Part shown: piece by piece, positions 49,534-58,391 of the stretch
Layout of the letters: each line of letters starts with the position of its first letter
Position numbering within the stretch: the first letter of the stretch is position 1
Source of the DNA: a bacterium
GTDB lineage: Bacteria > Vulcanimicrobiota > JABDET01
Direction: 5' to 3'
NCBI GenBank assembly: GCA_021817145.1
Contig: JAKAVV010000012.1
Span: 20,894-84,893 of the forward strand
DNA: 64,000 nt
Made by a program: the position numbers and the translations under genes
The notes under the pieces: model-generated
The model's database searches: none
Seen by the model: only the letters and a program-made list of their open reading frames with translations
What the model was told of the DNA's origin: nothing

Positions 49534-51382
49534 AACCATTCTCAAAATCTCTCAACTCAGAAGGGAGAAACCCTTTTAAAGGTTCTTGTTTACTGTTTTC
49601 TTGTTCAGGCTCTGTCCCGACGTCTATTCCTAAAAGAACCTGATAAGGGAGATGCCCTCTTGCAATCACAGTTTCAAGAGAAGAGACCAGCTCTGGATCA
49701 AATTGAATCCCTGCTCTTTCGCGAATTTTCTGTAAAGCTGTTACCCAATCCATCCCTGAGCTTAAACAAGAGAGAAAAGCTTCAGAAAGACCTAAAATCT
49801 TCCCTTCCAGCAGGGAAGAAGAGTCCCCTTCTTTATACCATTCATGATGAGTCCACAAAATTTTAGCTGCTTCTTCACTGGTTGGGAAATCCTGTCTTAA
49901 TCCATCGCTCATTCCAATATGTTCTCTGTAATCTACCTGCCACCAGAAGGAACTGGTTTCCCCTGGTTTAGCAAAAATATCAGAAGGGGGATTTAATTCA
50001 TGCATGACCACTGCTTCATGGAGATCATCCATTGAAGCAGCCAGAACTCTTTTTTCTCTTGCAAGAGAGTGAGCGATCAGCCAGAGTGGAGGATTAAGAT
50101 TGAACGTTTGCGGCTCCTCTTCTTCCAAATAAAGAAATAAAGCTTTTACCACTTCAGGATCAAACTGGATCCCACTCCCCATCCACACTCTTCTTAAAGC
50201 CACTTCTTTAAGGAGTCTTTTCCGATAAGGTTTATCTGTTGTCATCGCATCATAAGCATCTGCAGCAGAAACAATCCGGGCAGGAAGAGGAATCTCCTCT
50301 TTCTGAAGCCCTTCAGGATACCCTGTTCCATCCCATCTTTCATGGTGAGACTTTGCTGAAAGAAGTTCAGGCTTGAATTTCGCAAAGGGCTTTAAAAATT
50401 CAGCGGTTTGAACAGGGTGATGTTTGATTACTGCCCATTCCCAGGGGGAAAGGGGTTCTGATTTAAATAAAGTGGAATCAGGGATAGCGATTGCCCCTAA
50501 ATCATGGATCAATCCAATTTCATAAATTTCATTGGCTTTTTCAGAAGAAAATCCCATTTTTAAGGCAATCTCTTTCGCGTAATTCGCCACTCTTTTAGAA
50601 TGGTTGTACCCCCCTGGATCACTGGATTCAATCGCTTTTAACAAGATTTGTATCAACTTCGAGAAATCGGTCATGGTTCTCACATAAGCATTCCCGCTGA
50701 AAGCGAAAACAAAAATAGGGAAAATCATTAAACCTGCTGCAAAGGGATCTTTTAAAAACAAGACAGCTAAAAGAGCCCCTAAAAAAGTGGATGCCAGGTC
50801 CTCAAAATGAGCCTGCTCAGGAATGGAGCGCAGGAAATCTAAAATTCCAACCCCTGTTTTGGAAAATCGAATAATAGCATTATTAAAAGAGAAAATCCCA
50901 CTAATAACAATCCAAACTAAAAAAACAAATGGAAATATAAGCCACCCTTTTTCAGAAAGCGCCTGCTGCAGCGTTCCCTTAACAAAAAAATGGAAAACAA
51001 GACTTCCAACTCCAAAACTGATAGTAAATAAACAAGTATTAACAAAGATCCACCGTTTACTTTTAAACTTCCCTAAAAAAGAAAAAGACAGTTCTAAAAA
51101 TAAAGATAAAAATACAGTAAACCAGATAACTGCGGAGAAAGGAAAAGCAAAAAGGGCAAAATATAAAATCACATCTGAGAGGGAAAGCCATAATGTTCTT
51201 CCTGGGTTTAAAGGGATTAAAATCTGACCTGAAATAAGCCCTATAATAAAGAAAAAAAATAAAGTCGGGAAATCTTTCTGGTCTAAATAAAATGAAGAAC
51301 TGGTGATCCAGAGGAAGTACCCTGTCACCAATAAAAGAATGTAAAAGTAAAGCTCTGAAAAGCGCTTTTGAATTTGGCTCAT
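49526..51382 (-). CDS. Membrane HD-GYP cyclic-di-GMP phosphodiesterase-like protein
   Basis: A 618-residue protein. Residues 1-240 hold about eight hydrophobic segments, then an HD-GYP domain (about 245-420): His261 in YNHSKRV, His293-Asp294 in LIHDLG, and HHERWDGTGYPEGL (346-359). After it, a degenerate copy of the second half is visible: THHEWYKEG (511-519) and GIQFDPELV (558-566), repeating GIQFDPEVV at 404-412. The first site looks catalytic for c-di-GMP hydrolysis, the second is not. It likely senses a membrane signal. Confidence 0.9.
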   Translation of the reverse strand: MSQIQKRFSELYFYILLLVTGYFLWITSSSFYLDQKDFPTLFFFFIIGLISGQILIPLNPGRTLWLSLSDVILYFALFAFPFSAVIWFTVFLSLFLELSFSFLGKFKSKRWIFVNTCLFTISFGVGSLVFHFFVKGTLQQALSEKGWLIFPFVFLVWIVISGIFSFNNAIIRFSKTGVGILDFLRSIPEQAHFEDLASTFLGALLAVLFLKDPFAAGLMIFPIFVFAFSGNAYVRTMTDFSKLIQILLKAIESSDPGGYNHSKRVANYAKEIALKMGFSSEKANEIYEIGLIHDLGAIAIPDSTLFKSEPLSPWEWAVIKHHPVQTAEFLKPFAKFKPELLSAKSHHERWDGTGYPEGLQKEEIPLPARIVSAADAYDAMTTDKPYRKRLLKEVALRRVWMGSGIQFDPEVVKALFLYLEEEEPQTFNLNPPLWLIAHSLAREKRVLAASMDDLHEAVVMHELNPPSDIFAKPGETSSFWWQVDYREHIGMSDGLRQDFPTSEEAAKILWTHHEWYKEGDSSSLLEGKILGLSEAFLSCLSSGMDWVTALQKIRERAGIQFDPELVSSLETVIARGHLPYQVLLGIDVGTEPEQENSKQEPLKGFLPSELRDFENGST

Positions 51383-51388
51383 ATTAAT

Positions 51389-51447
51389 AAATTATTCCCC
51401 CCTTCGATGAAAGGGAATGGTTGAAACTTCGAAGGGGGGAATAATTT
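51389..51447. repeat. 19-bp perfect hairpin between the small-protein gene and the HD-GYP gene
   Basis: Arms 51389-51407 and 51429-51447 pair without mismatch; the loop is 21 nt. In the minus-strand transcript it is 6 nt before the HD-GYP start codon and just after the small-protein stop. It could act as a terminator/attenuator or block ribosome access, though a long U-run is lacking. Confidence 0.75.
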
Positions 51448-51455
51448 TCTACGAA

Positions 51456-51623
51456 TTACCCATCACCATTACGAGCAGGGTCATGATTATGGGCTGCTCC
51501 CTGGGCGCTTATATGAGCTGCTCCTTGAGCGCTCATAGGGGCAATTCTTGCTTCTAAAGCCTCAATTTTTGGACAGTAAACCTTTTTTTCTCCTTCCTGC
51601 TGAATTTTTACCTCTTTATTCAT
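51456..51623 (-). CDS. 55-residue protein with LEARIAP-like motif and tandem SAQGAAH repeats
   Basis: A small ORF with a strong AGGGGATGG SD at suitable spacing and its own promoter. The protein runs KVYCPKIEALEARIAPM (14-30), then MSAQGAAH and ISAQGAAH (30-45), ending NHDPARNGDG. The L-E-x-R-I-A-P core recalls motifs of unknown role seen at the start of exported surface proteins in some bacterial candidate phyla; this is memory, not a search. No signal peptide or membrane segment. It precedes the HD-GYP gene. The function is unknown and it could be a leader or regulatory peptide. Confidence 0.6.
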   Translation of the reverse strand: MNKEVKIQQEGEKKVYCPKIEALEARIAPMSAQGAAHISAQGAAHNHDPARNGDG

Positions 51624-51664
51624 GAACACCATCCCCTTTCATTAAATTTTTATTTTGTAGAATT

Positions 51665-51693
51665 ATCATACCATGAAAAAGGATGAGTCTCAA
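51665..51693 (-). promoter_or_regulatory. Sigma70-type promoter for the small-protein gene
   Basis: Minus-strand TTGAGA (51688-51693), 17-bp spacer, and TATGAT (51665-51670), one mismatch each from consensus. It lies 42-70 bp upstream of the 55-residue gene and 20 bp after the GAF gene's stop. Confidence 0.65.
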
Positions 51694-51712
51694 TTCTCCT
51701 TAAGGAGTACTC

Positions 51713-53299
51713 CTATTGTCCAAAAGGAGTATTTTTCTCCTCCTCCTTTTGGACACTTTTCCCCTTGTCAAGAGCCAAACCAGTCAAAACCCCTAAAATT
51801 GCGGAAAATCTTATCTCTTCTTCTGAAAAAGTGCGGGGGTGGGAATCGCACAGCAAAATTCCCCCTAAAATTTTTTCTTGAAAGATAAGGGGAACAGCCA
51901 CCATTGCTAAAAACCTTCCTTTTCTATTCTCCTTATCACTAACCAGAGGGTTTTTTGAGAGATCCCGAATCATTAACAACTCTTTTTTGATCACAGCTTG
52001 AGAAATAGCCCCTTCCCCCCAGGTTAATCGAATCCCTAACAGTTCTTCCTGAAAAGCGGCTGTTGAGAGAAAAGGGTAAAACTCTTTTTTGACAGAATCA
52101 AACAAAAACAGGGTCCACTCTTGAAGATTTAAAATTTGCACCGCATATCCTGCGATTAAATGCAGCAGCTCTTCAAGCCCTAAAGAAGAGGTTAATGCAG
52201 AACAGGAGGCTGCAACTGCTTCCAGTTCTCTCAATAACCTCTGCTTTTGCTCTTTCCATTCCCCTTTTGCCAATACAAAAGAAGAGTATTGGGCAATTAA
52301 ATGAAGCAGTTCCAACTGAAATGGAGAAAAAGAGCTGGTTAAGGTAGAGCCGCATACAATTCCCCCTTTAATCTCCTCATTTTTCCCGATTGGATAGCAG
52401 GCAGCGCTTGCCACACAGGCTCCTTTTTCTCTCAAAGAAGCATATCTGGGGTCAAAACTTAAGTCATTAGCCACGTATGGCTTCTCATTTTTTGCTGCCA
52501 TCTCCAGTGTTTCAGACATCAGTTCTAAAAGTTTATCTTTAATGGCAGTAAAAATTTCCCCAGAAAAGGCATGAAAAACAATCTGTTCTTTTTCGGGATC
52601 CCAGGTATAAATGGCTACAAATTCAGTTCCAATAAAGGAAACCGCTTTTTCTGTCAGCCATTGAAGAACACTCCTTGAATCCCCCATTTCTTCCAGAAGA
52701 GGTCCAAATTCCTCCATCATTGAACCCCTTTTTACAGCTTTTGCCGCTTTATCCAGAGCAGGGGCTGACAAAGAGAGGATCGCGAATAAAAAGAGGCTGA
52801 AAGATAAAAAATCCGGCCACTGTACAGGCAGAATTTTCTGCCTTACCCCTCCTGAAATAGCAGCAAGAGAAGCCAGTCCCCAAACGAAAATCCCAGCATA
52901 AAAACCATAACTTTCTACCACTGAAATCATGGGAAATGAAGCGAATAAAAGGGTTGCCCAGGGTAAATACCCTTCAACTAAAAGGGGGGCCAAAGAAGCG
53001 AGCTGGAAAAAAGGGGATAGAGAGCGAATCCAGGATGGTGTTTTCTTAAGAAAGCCTGTCAGTTGAACCAGAAACCCAAGGGTAAGAAATCCCCAAAAGA
53101 TTTGAATGTAGGGGAAAGAACTTAAATGGTAAAAAGACCAGAAGCCCAAAACCGGGTAATAAAAAAGCTGAAACACTCCCATAAAAGAAAATTCAATAGA
53201 ATGACCTTCTGCCCTTCTTGCGCGGCAAAACGACTTAAGCCGACACCAAGCAAACTCTCTGCTGCCTATCCATCTTTTCCGTAAAATCGAAAACGGCAT
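51713..53299 (-). CDS. Membrane protein with two GAF domains
   Basis: A 528-residue predicted sensor without a recognised output domain. Hydrophobic segments lie about 45-70, 70-85, 105-150 and 165-185; two GAF domains follow (about 210-360 and 375-515). GAF1 contains FVAIYTWDPEKEQIVFHAFS and YPIGKNEEIKGGIVCG; GAF2 contains EWTLFLFDSVKKEFYP and MVAVPLIFQEKILGGILLC. No HD-GYP, GGDEF or kinase motif is seen. It sits between HD-GYP and dehydrogenase genes. The start is uncertain: ATG 53299 and ATG 53182 (MGVFQLF) both lack a strong SD. Confidence 0.8.
   Translation of the reverse strand: MPFSILRKRWIGSREFAWCRLKSFCRARRAEGHSIEFSFMGVFQLFYYPVLGFWSFYHLSSFPYIQIFWGFLTLGFLVQLTGFLKKTPSWIRSLSPFFQLASLAPLLVEGYLPWATLLFASFPMISVVESYGFYAGIFVWGLASLAAISGGVRQKILPVQWPDFLSFSLFLFAILSLSAPALDKAAKAVKRGSMMEEFGPLLEEMGDSRSVLQWLTEKAVSFIGTEFVAIYTWDPEKEQIVFHAFSGEIFTAIKDKLLELMSETLEMAAKNEKPYVANDLSFDPRYASLREKGACVASAACYPIGKNEEIKGGIVCGSTLTSSFSPFQLELLHLIAQYSSFVLAKGEWKEQKQRLLRELEAVAASCSALTSSLGLEELLHLIAGYAVQILNLQEWTLFLFDSVKKEFYPFLSTAAFQEELLGIRLTWGEGAISQAVIKKELLMIRDLSKNPLVSDKENRKGRFLAMVAVPLIFQEKILGGILLCDSHPRTFSEEEIRFSAILGVLTGLALDKGKSVQKEEEKNTPFGQ
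51718..51754. repeat. 12-bp perfect hairpin at the 3' end of the GAF gene
   Basis: GTCCAAAAGGAG (51718-51729) pairs with CTCCTTTTGGAC (51743-51754) across the last codons of the gene, followed toward its 3' end by the palindrome GGAGTACTCC (51704-51713). A terminator-like structure with no U-run. Confidence 0.6.
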
Positions 53300-53332
53300 A
53301 CGGCTTGTTCTGGGTCTTTAGAAAGACTTGTT

Positions 53333-54376
53333 TTAACTCAGAGCGTCTAAAACCAGATCCCCAATCTGATCTGTGGAAATCTCAGATTCAGTTCCAAGAG
53401 TTTTTAATTTCCCTGTTCCCAAGAGTTCAGTCACTGCTGATTCAATCGCCTGAGCTCCTTTTTCTTCCCCTAAATATTGAAGCATCATGGAACCTGCTAA
53501 AATTGCTCCCAAAGGATTCGCTTTTTTCTTTCCCGCATACTTGGGGGCAGACCCATGGATCGGCTCAAAAAATCCAAATTTTCCTGGATGAATGTTTCCT
53601 GATGGAGCAAGCCCTACTCCACCACACAGCTCTGATCCTAAATCCGTTAAAATATCTCCAAATAAATTCGTGGTTACAATCACATCAAACTGCTGAGGCT
53701 TCCTGACAAGAGCCATAGCGCAGGCATCCACATAAATGGTCTCTTGAGTCACATCCGGATATTCCTGCCCCACAAAAGAGAAAACCCGCCTCCAGATCTC
53801 GTGAGCTTGAACCGCATTAGCTTTATCGCAGAGGGTTAATTTTTTCCTTCTTTTTCGAGCTTGATCAAAAGCGTATCGGATGATTCTTTCAACCCCTTTT
53901 CTTGTATAAAAGGCGGTTCCAAAAGCGACTTCATCTTCTGTGTATTTTTTGATAAAACCGGATGGACCTGTGTAAAGATCTTCTGTATTCTCTCGAACAA
54001 CTAAAATATCCAGATCCGATGGACCGATTTTTTTTAAAGGGCAGTGCTGCTCATGATACAGTTTCATGGGTCTTAAATTCACATAAAGATCCAGATCCCA
54101 TCGAAGCCCTCCAATAATGGCTCTTTCTAAAACCCCTGTTTGAACTCGTGGATCCCCAATGGCTCCAACATAAACTGCTTCAAAATCAGAAATCTGTTTT
54201 AATCCATCCTCAGGAAGGGGCTTCCCTGTTTTTAAGTAATGTTCAGCCCCCCAGGGGAATTGGGTAAACTCTAATAAGAGATTAAACTTCCGAGAAACTT
54301 CTGAAAGCGCTCGAAGCCCTTGTTCAATGACTTCTGGTCCAATTCCATCCCCTGGTATTACGGCAATCCGATGCAT
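53333..54376 (-). CDS. Isopropylmalate / isocitrate dehydrogenase family protein
   Basis: A 347-residue beta-decarboxylating dehydrogenase using NAD(P). Start chosen at ATG 54376 (MHRIAVIPGDGIGPEVIEQG), which matches the family; an ATG at 54478 would add a 34-residue basic extension. Catalytic features: Arg residues in LDLYVNLRP and LVVRENTEDLYTG, Tyr in AFYTRKGVERI, Lys in LTLCDKANA, Asp in FGDILTDLGSEL, and PIHGSAPKYAGK. The form resembles LeuB/tartrate dehydrogenase-like NAD enzymes; substrate (isopropylmalate, isocitrate or homoisocitrate) is not settled. Confidence 0.9.
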   Translation of the reverse strand: MHRIAVIPGDGIGPEVIEQGLRALSEVSRKFNLLLEFTQFPWGAEHYLKTGKPLPEDGLKQISDFEAVYVGAIGDPRVQTGVLERAIIGGLRWDLDLYVNLRPMKLYHEQHCPLKKIGPSDLDILVVRENTEDLYTGPSGFIKKYTEDEVAFGTAFYTRKGVERIIRYAFDQARKRRKKLTLCDKANAVQAHEIWRRVFSFVGQEYPDVTQETIYVDACAMALVRKPQQFDVIVTTNLFGDILTDLGSELCGGVGLAPSGNIHPGKFGFFEPIHGSAPKYAGKKKANPLGAILAGSMMLQYLGEEKGAQAIESAVTELLGTGKLKTLGTESEISTDQIGDLVLDALS

Positions 54377-54567
54377 AAAATGATTTAATACTTCTTGTTT
54401 CCCCTTAGGGCTCCTTTTCTTCGATCTATTTCTTCGTGGGTAAATGCTAGGAGCCATAAAAACAGGGAAGGTTAGCAAAATCTTGCTGCCAATCCAAGAC
54501 CTAACAAAGAAAGATTAAAAGGTAATCCTTTCTCAGATCAGGAAAAGATCATCAGGTAAGAACAAAA

Positions 54568-55389
54568 ATGCCCAGTCGAGTTCAAACAAAAGTTTGCCGT
54601 GGATGCGGAGCCCTTGTTGGATCTGAAGATAAATCCTGTTTTCTATGCGGAACTCCTGTGGCTCAAGAGCCAATTCAGCAGAAACCCCGGTCAGAATCAT
54701 GGCTGTTAAAACATGGGAAAACCACGATTATCCTTTTCTTGATGACAGTTTTTGTTTTTCTCGCAACCTGGGTGGTTACTGTTGTAAACGGAAAAAGCAG
54801 CGGACTTATGAGCATCAGCATCAAAGTCTTGAATGAATTTGGAGATAAAAACACCCCTCTTATTTTAAAGGGTCAAATCTGGAGGCTGGTAACCGCTATT
54901 TTCCTCCATGCCAACCTGATTCATATTTTTTTCAACATGTTTGCTTTTGTTCAACTAGGGCTTCTGGTTGAAATTTATTATGGATGGGAAAGATATCTGT
55001 TTTTTTACATTTTTTCGGGGATCATTGGATATATTGCCAGCGTGGTTTTTTATCCTAACAGTATCAGTATTGGGGCATCAGGAGCCATTATGGGGTTAAT
55101 CGGAGTTCTCCTTGCTTACTGCTTAAAAAACCGAAACCAATGGTCGGCAAGACTGGCTAAAATCCTTATTTTTTGGACGATTGTCAATTTAATCATAGGA
55201 TTGAATCTATCCAATTTAATTGACAATGCCGCACACATCGGAGGGCTGACCAGCGGATTCCTGATGGCTCTCCCTTTTCCTGCAGAGCCTCCTAAAACTC
55301 TGTTTCAAAAGCGATTTTATGAATTTTTAGGACAGGGCACAATTATTGTGATTGCAGCCAGTTTTCTGGCTCTGGGTTTGTCGCGATAA
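54568..55389 (+). CDS. Rhomboid intramembrane protease with N-terminal zinc ribbon
   Basis: A 273-residue protein. Zinc ribbon CRGCGALV..CFLCG (two CxxC pairs, 11-30), then a six-helix rhomboid domain: HANLIHIFFNMFAFVQLGLL (about 111-130), the catalytic Ser in SIGASGAIMGLIG and His in NAAHIGGLTSGFL. Rhomboids cleave within membranes. ATG 54568 has an AGGTAAG SD. Adjacent to the MurJ-like gene. Confidence 0.92.
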   Translation: MPSRVQTKVCRGCGALVGSEDKSCFLCGTPVAQEPIQQKPRSESWLLKHGKTTIILFLMTVFVFLATWVVTVVNGKSSGLMSISIKVLNEFGDKNTPLILKGQIWRLVTAIFLHANLIHIFFNMFAFVQLGLLVEIYYGWERYLFFYIFSGIIGYIASVVFYPNSISIGASGAIMGLIGVLLAYCLKNRNQWSARLAKILIFWTIVNLIIGLNLSNLIDNAAHIGGLTSGFLMALPFPAEPPKTLFQKRFYEFLGQGTIIVIAASFLALGLSR

Positions 55390-55396
55390 AACCCGA

Positions 55397-56716
55397 ATGA
55401 TCGGTAAATTTAAACATTCTTTTGCAAAAAAAGAAACGGTTGCTGAAGCAATTGTAAAGTCTTCTGTTTTATCTTTTATTTCTAAAGTGTTAGGCTACGT
55501 TAAATACTTGGCAATCGCTGTATTCATAGGATTCAATTCTAAAACAGACGACTATTTTATGGCGATAGGGTTATTAGGATTGTTTACAATTTTTGTGGAC
55601 GTTTTTAATTCTATTGGTGTGCCCAATCTCGTCCAGGCTCTGCATTCATCTGAAAAAGAATTTCACGATCTCTCTGGTATCCTTCTGACCTTTACAGCAG
55701 TCCTGGCAGGCGGCATTACTCTTTTAGCTGCTGGGTTAGCCCCATATCTTCCGCATATTGCCATTGGATTCACAAAAGCGAATCAAAAAATCATTAGCAG
55801 AATCTTTTTCTTGTTTATTCCCTTTCTTTTCTTCTCCTTTTTCTTCCATCATTTCGGCGCTATTTTAAGGAGTCAGAGGAAATTCACTGTTTACTTCACA
55901 GGGCAGTTCGTTCTATCACTCATGTCCAGCATTCTTGTTCTCTCGATTTTGCCTTTTATTCCAAAAATATGGGTTCTTCCAGCCACTCTTTCTTTCTCCC
56001 AAGGGGTCGCCACTCTTTTTCTCCTATTTTACTGCAAGCCTTACCTTTCCTTTAAATGGTTCTGGAATGAGACCACAAAAGAAATGGGGAGGCAATTTTT
56101 ATATTTAACAGGAACGTATGCCATTGGACATGTTTTCATGCTGATTGACAATCTGTTTGCCTCCCTTCTGCCCCCAAAAACCTTAACTGCCCTAAACTAC
56201 GGATTCGCTGTTTCAGGAATTCCTCGCTCCCTGTTCCCCTTTTCAACCATAGCCATTACACCCTTGTCTGAAACGAATGCCTCTTTTGAAAAAGCAAACC
56301 AGTATCTGGGTGTTATTCTATTGTATTCTATCCCCTTTATTCTGCTGACCTGGATCTTCGTTTCTCCCGCCCTAAAAATTCTTTTAGGATATGGAAGATT
56401 TTCGCATCTTGACTTGAGTTTAACCGCTCAAGCCGCAAAATACTACATGTTTTCTCTCCCTTTGTTCATGTGCTGGCCCGTGCTTTACAGGGTGTTTCAA
56501 ATTAAGGGCAAACTTTCCAGAATTCTCCTGTTTGGGGTCATCGCCGGACTTTTCAATATTCTCCTCAAGTACCTTTTTATTGTGCATCTCCATTTTGCCT
56601 TAAAAGGGATTACAGGAAGCACTTTTATTGTCAACCTTTTTCTCTGCGGTATGACTTACTTTTATTTCACTTTACTTAAAAGCAGGGATTCTAAATTGGG
56701 ATCCCAAAAAAAATAA
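55397..56716 (+). CDS. MurJ/MviN-like lipid flippase
   Basis: A 439-residue membrane protein with about 12-14 hydrophobic helices of the MOP/MviN family. The N-terminus KKETVAEAIVKSSVLSFISKVLGYVKYLAIAVFIGF (19-aa stretches cited around positions 9-44) followed by TDDYFMAIGLLG is characteristic, as is FSTIAITPLSETNAS around residue 285-300. It flips lipid-linked precursors, either lipid II or another glycan lipid. ATG 55397 follows the rhomboid stop by 7 bp. Shorter than canonical MurJ (about 500 residues), so a polysaccharide flippase is possible. Confidence 0.85.
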   Translation: MIGKFKHSFAKKETVAEAIVKSSVLSFISKVLGYVKYLAIAVFIGFNSKTDDYFMAIGLLGLFTIFVDVFNSIGVPNLVQALHSSEKEFHDLSGILLTFTAVLAGGITLLAAGLAPYLPHIAIGFTKANQKIISRIFFLFIPFLFFSFFFHHFGAILRSQRKFTVYFTGQFVLSLMSSILVLSILPFIPKIWVLPATLSFSQGVATLFLLFYCKPYLSFKWFWNETTKEMGRQFLYLTGTYAIGHVFMLIDNLFASLLPPKTLTALNYGFAVSGIPRSLFPFSTIAITPLSETNASFEKANQYLGVILLYSIPFILLTWIFVSPALKILLGYGRFSHLDLSLTAQAAKYYMFSLPLFMCWPVLYRVFQIKGKLSRILLFGVIAGLFNILLKYLFIVHLHFALKGITGSTFIVNLFLCGMTYFYFTLLKSRDSKLGSQKK

Positions 56717-56732
56717 AAGAGCAAATACCATA

Positions 56733-58391
56733 ATGAAAATCGCTCTTCTTCAGCTCAATTTAACCATAGGAGATTTCGAAGGGAATCTTAAGAAGATTCT
56801 CATGTCTGCTGAGAAGGCTGCAGCAGCAGGTGCTCAGCTTGCCGTTACTTCAGAGTTGGCAATTACAGGATATCCTCCGCGAGACTATTTGTTAGATCAA
56901 TATTTTATCAAGCGAACTTTAGGATCCGCGCAAGAGTTAGCTGAAAGACTCCAAGGGAAAATTCAAGTTCTGGCAGGACTTCCCATTGAAAATTCTGGAG
57001 AGGGGCGTCCTCTTTTCAATGCAGCAGCCCTTCTGCAGAACAGAGGAATAGTGAAAATTTTTAAAAAATCGCTTCTTCCCACCTATGATGTTTTTGATGA
57101 AGACCGCTATTTTGAGCCATCTCCTGGGGATGATATTCTTGAAATAGGAGGAGAAAAAATTGGGATTACGATCTGTGAAGATATTTGGAATGACAAAGAT
57201 TTTTGGAAACGCCCCAGATATCATCTGGATCCAGTCGCACACCTGGTAGAAAAAGGAGCAAAAGCAGTTCTGAACCTTTCTGCTTCCCCCTTTACTGTTG
57301 GAAAGCAGAAAATCAGAGAATCTATGATCTCTCAGCTTTCCGCAAAACATAAAATGCCAATTTTTTATGTGAACCAAGTGGGTGGAAATGATGATCTAAT
57401 CTTTGACGGGAGAAGCATGGGGTTTGATTCATCAGGAAAACTAATGGCAAGAGGAAAAGGATTTGAAGAAGACCTGATCATTGTGGAAATACCAGTTCGA
57501 TTAGGGATTGTTTCAGAAGATGATTCTACTCCTGAAGCTGAAATCTGGAAAGCCCTGGTGATAGGGACGCATGATTATGTAAAAAAATGTGGGTTTTCAA
57601 CAGTTTTACTCGGATTATCCGGTGGAATTGATTCTTCTCTAACAGCTTGCATTGGTGCGGAAGCTGTTGGCTCTGAAAATGTGCTTGGAGTTCTAATGCC
57701 TTCTCCTTATTCCAGCAGAGGAAGCATTGAAGATTCCCTCAAGCTTGCCCATAATCTTGGCATTAAAACCCTTACCATTCCTATCGAAGAAGCGATGAAA
57801 TCCTATGAAAAAATCTTAAGAGAGCCTTTTGCCAATTATGCGGCAGATGTCACAGAAGAGAATATTCAAGCCCGAATTCGCGGGAATCTCCTGATGGCGC
57901 TTTCAAACAAATTCCACTCCATGCTTCTTACCACAGGGAATAAATCAGAGCTGGCTGTAGGATACTGCACCCTGTACGGGGATATGTCAGGTGGTCTTGC
58001 CGTTATCTCGGACGTCCCCAAAACAACAATTTACGCCATTTCCCATTGGTACAATGCTTGGAAGAATAAAGAGGTGATCCCTGAATCTATTTTTGAAAAA
58101 CCCCCTTCAGCAGAATTAAGACCAAACCAAACAGATCAGGATACTCTTCCACCTTATGACCTATTGGATGAAATTTTAAAAAATGTCATTGAACTCCATG
58201 CCTCAGAAGAGGATTTACTTCACAAAGGATACAGTTCTGACATCGTTCGAAAGGTTACAAGTATGATAAAACAAGCTGAGTTCAAGAGAAAACAAGCCGC
58301 TCCTGGCTTAAAAGTGACAGATCGCGCATTTGGGTCAGGCTGGAGGATGCCAGTTGCGGCAAAAATTCAGCAAGCCATCCCCCTTATTTAA
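56733..58391 (+). CDS. nadE: Glutamine-dependent NAD synthetase
   Basis: A 552-residue fusion. The N-terminal nitrilase-like glutaminase domain has Glu in TSELAITGYPPRD, Lys in FKKSLLPTYDVFDE and Cys in ITICEDIWND. The C-terminal synthetase has the PP-loop LGLSGGIDSSLTA (about 291-303) and ends TDRAFGSGWRMPVA. It makes NAD from deamido-NAD with glutamine. The stop overlaps the convergent methyltransferase gene by 8 bp. Confidence 0.96.
   Translation: MKIALLQLNLTIGDFEGNLKKILMSAEKAAAAGAQLAVTSELAITGYPPRDYLLDQYFIKRTLGSAQELAERLQGKIQVLAGLPIENSGEGRPLFNAAALLQNRGIVKIFKKSLLPTYDVFDEDRYFEPSPGDDILEIGGEKIGITICEDIWNDKDFWKRPRYHLDPVAHLVEKGAKAVLNLSASPFTVGKQKIRESMISQLSAKHKMPIFYVNQVGGNDDLIFDGRSMGFDSSGKLMARGKGFEEDLIIVEIPVRLGIVSEDDSTPEAEIWKALVIGTHDYVKKCGFSTVLLGLSGGIDSSLTACIGAEAVGSENVLGVLMPSPYSSRGSIEDSLKLAHNLGIKTLTIPIEEAMKSYEKILREPFANYAADVTEENIQARIRGNLLMALSNKFHSMLLTTGNKSELAVGYCTLYGDMSGGLAVISDVPKTTIYAISHWYNAWKNKEVIPESIFEKPPSAELRPNQTDQDTLPPYDLLDEILKNVIELHASEEDLLHKGYSSDIVRKVTSMIKQAEFKRKQAAPGLKVTDRAFGSGWRMPVAAKIQQAIPLI

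Noticed and set aside
53190..53330. Possible c-di-GMP riboswitch before the GAF gene
   Set aside because: No conserved GEMM core segments could be aligned; hairpin-like stretches are short and overlap the possible coding start.
53305..53706. 133-codon open frame on the plus strand
   Set aside because: It lies entirely opposite the well-supported dehydrogenase gene, with no SD and no family features.
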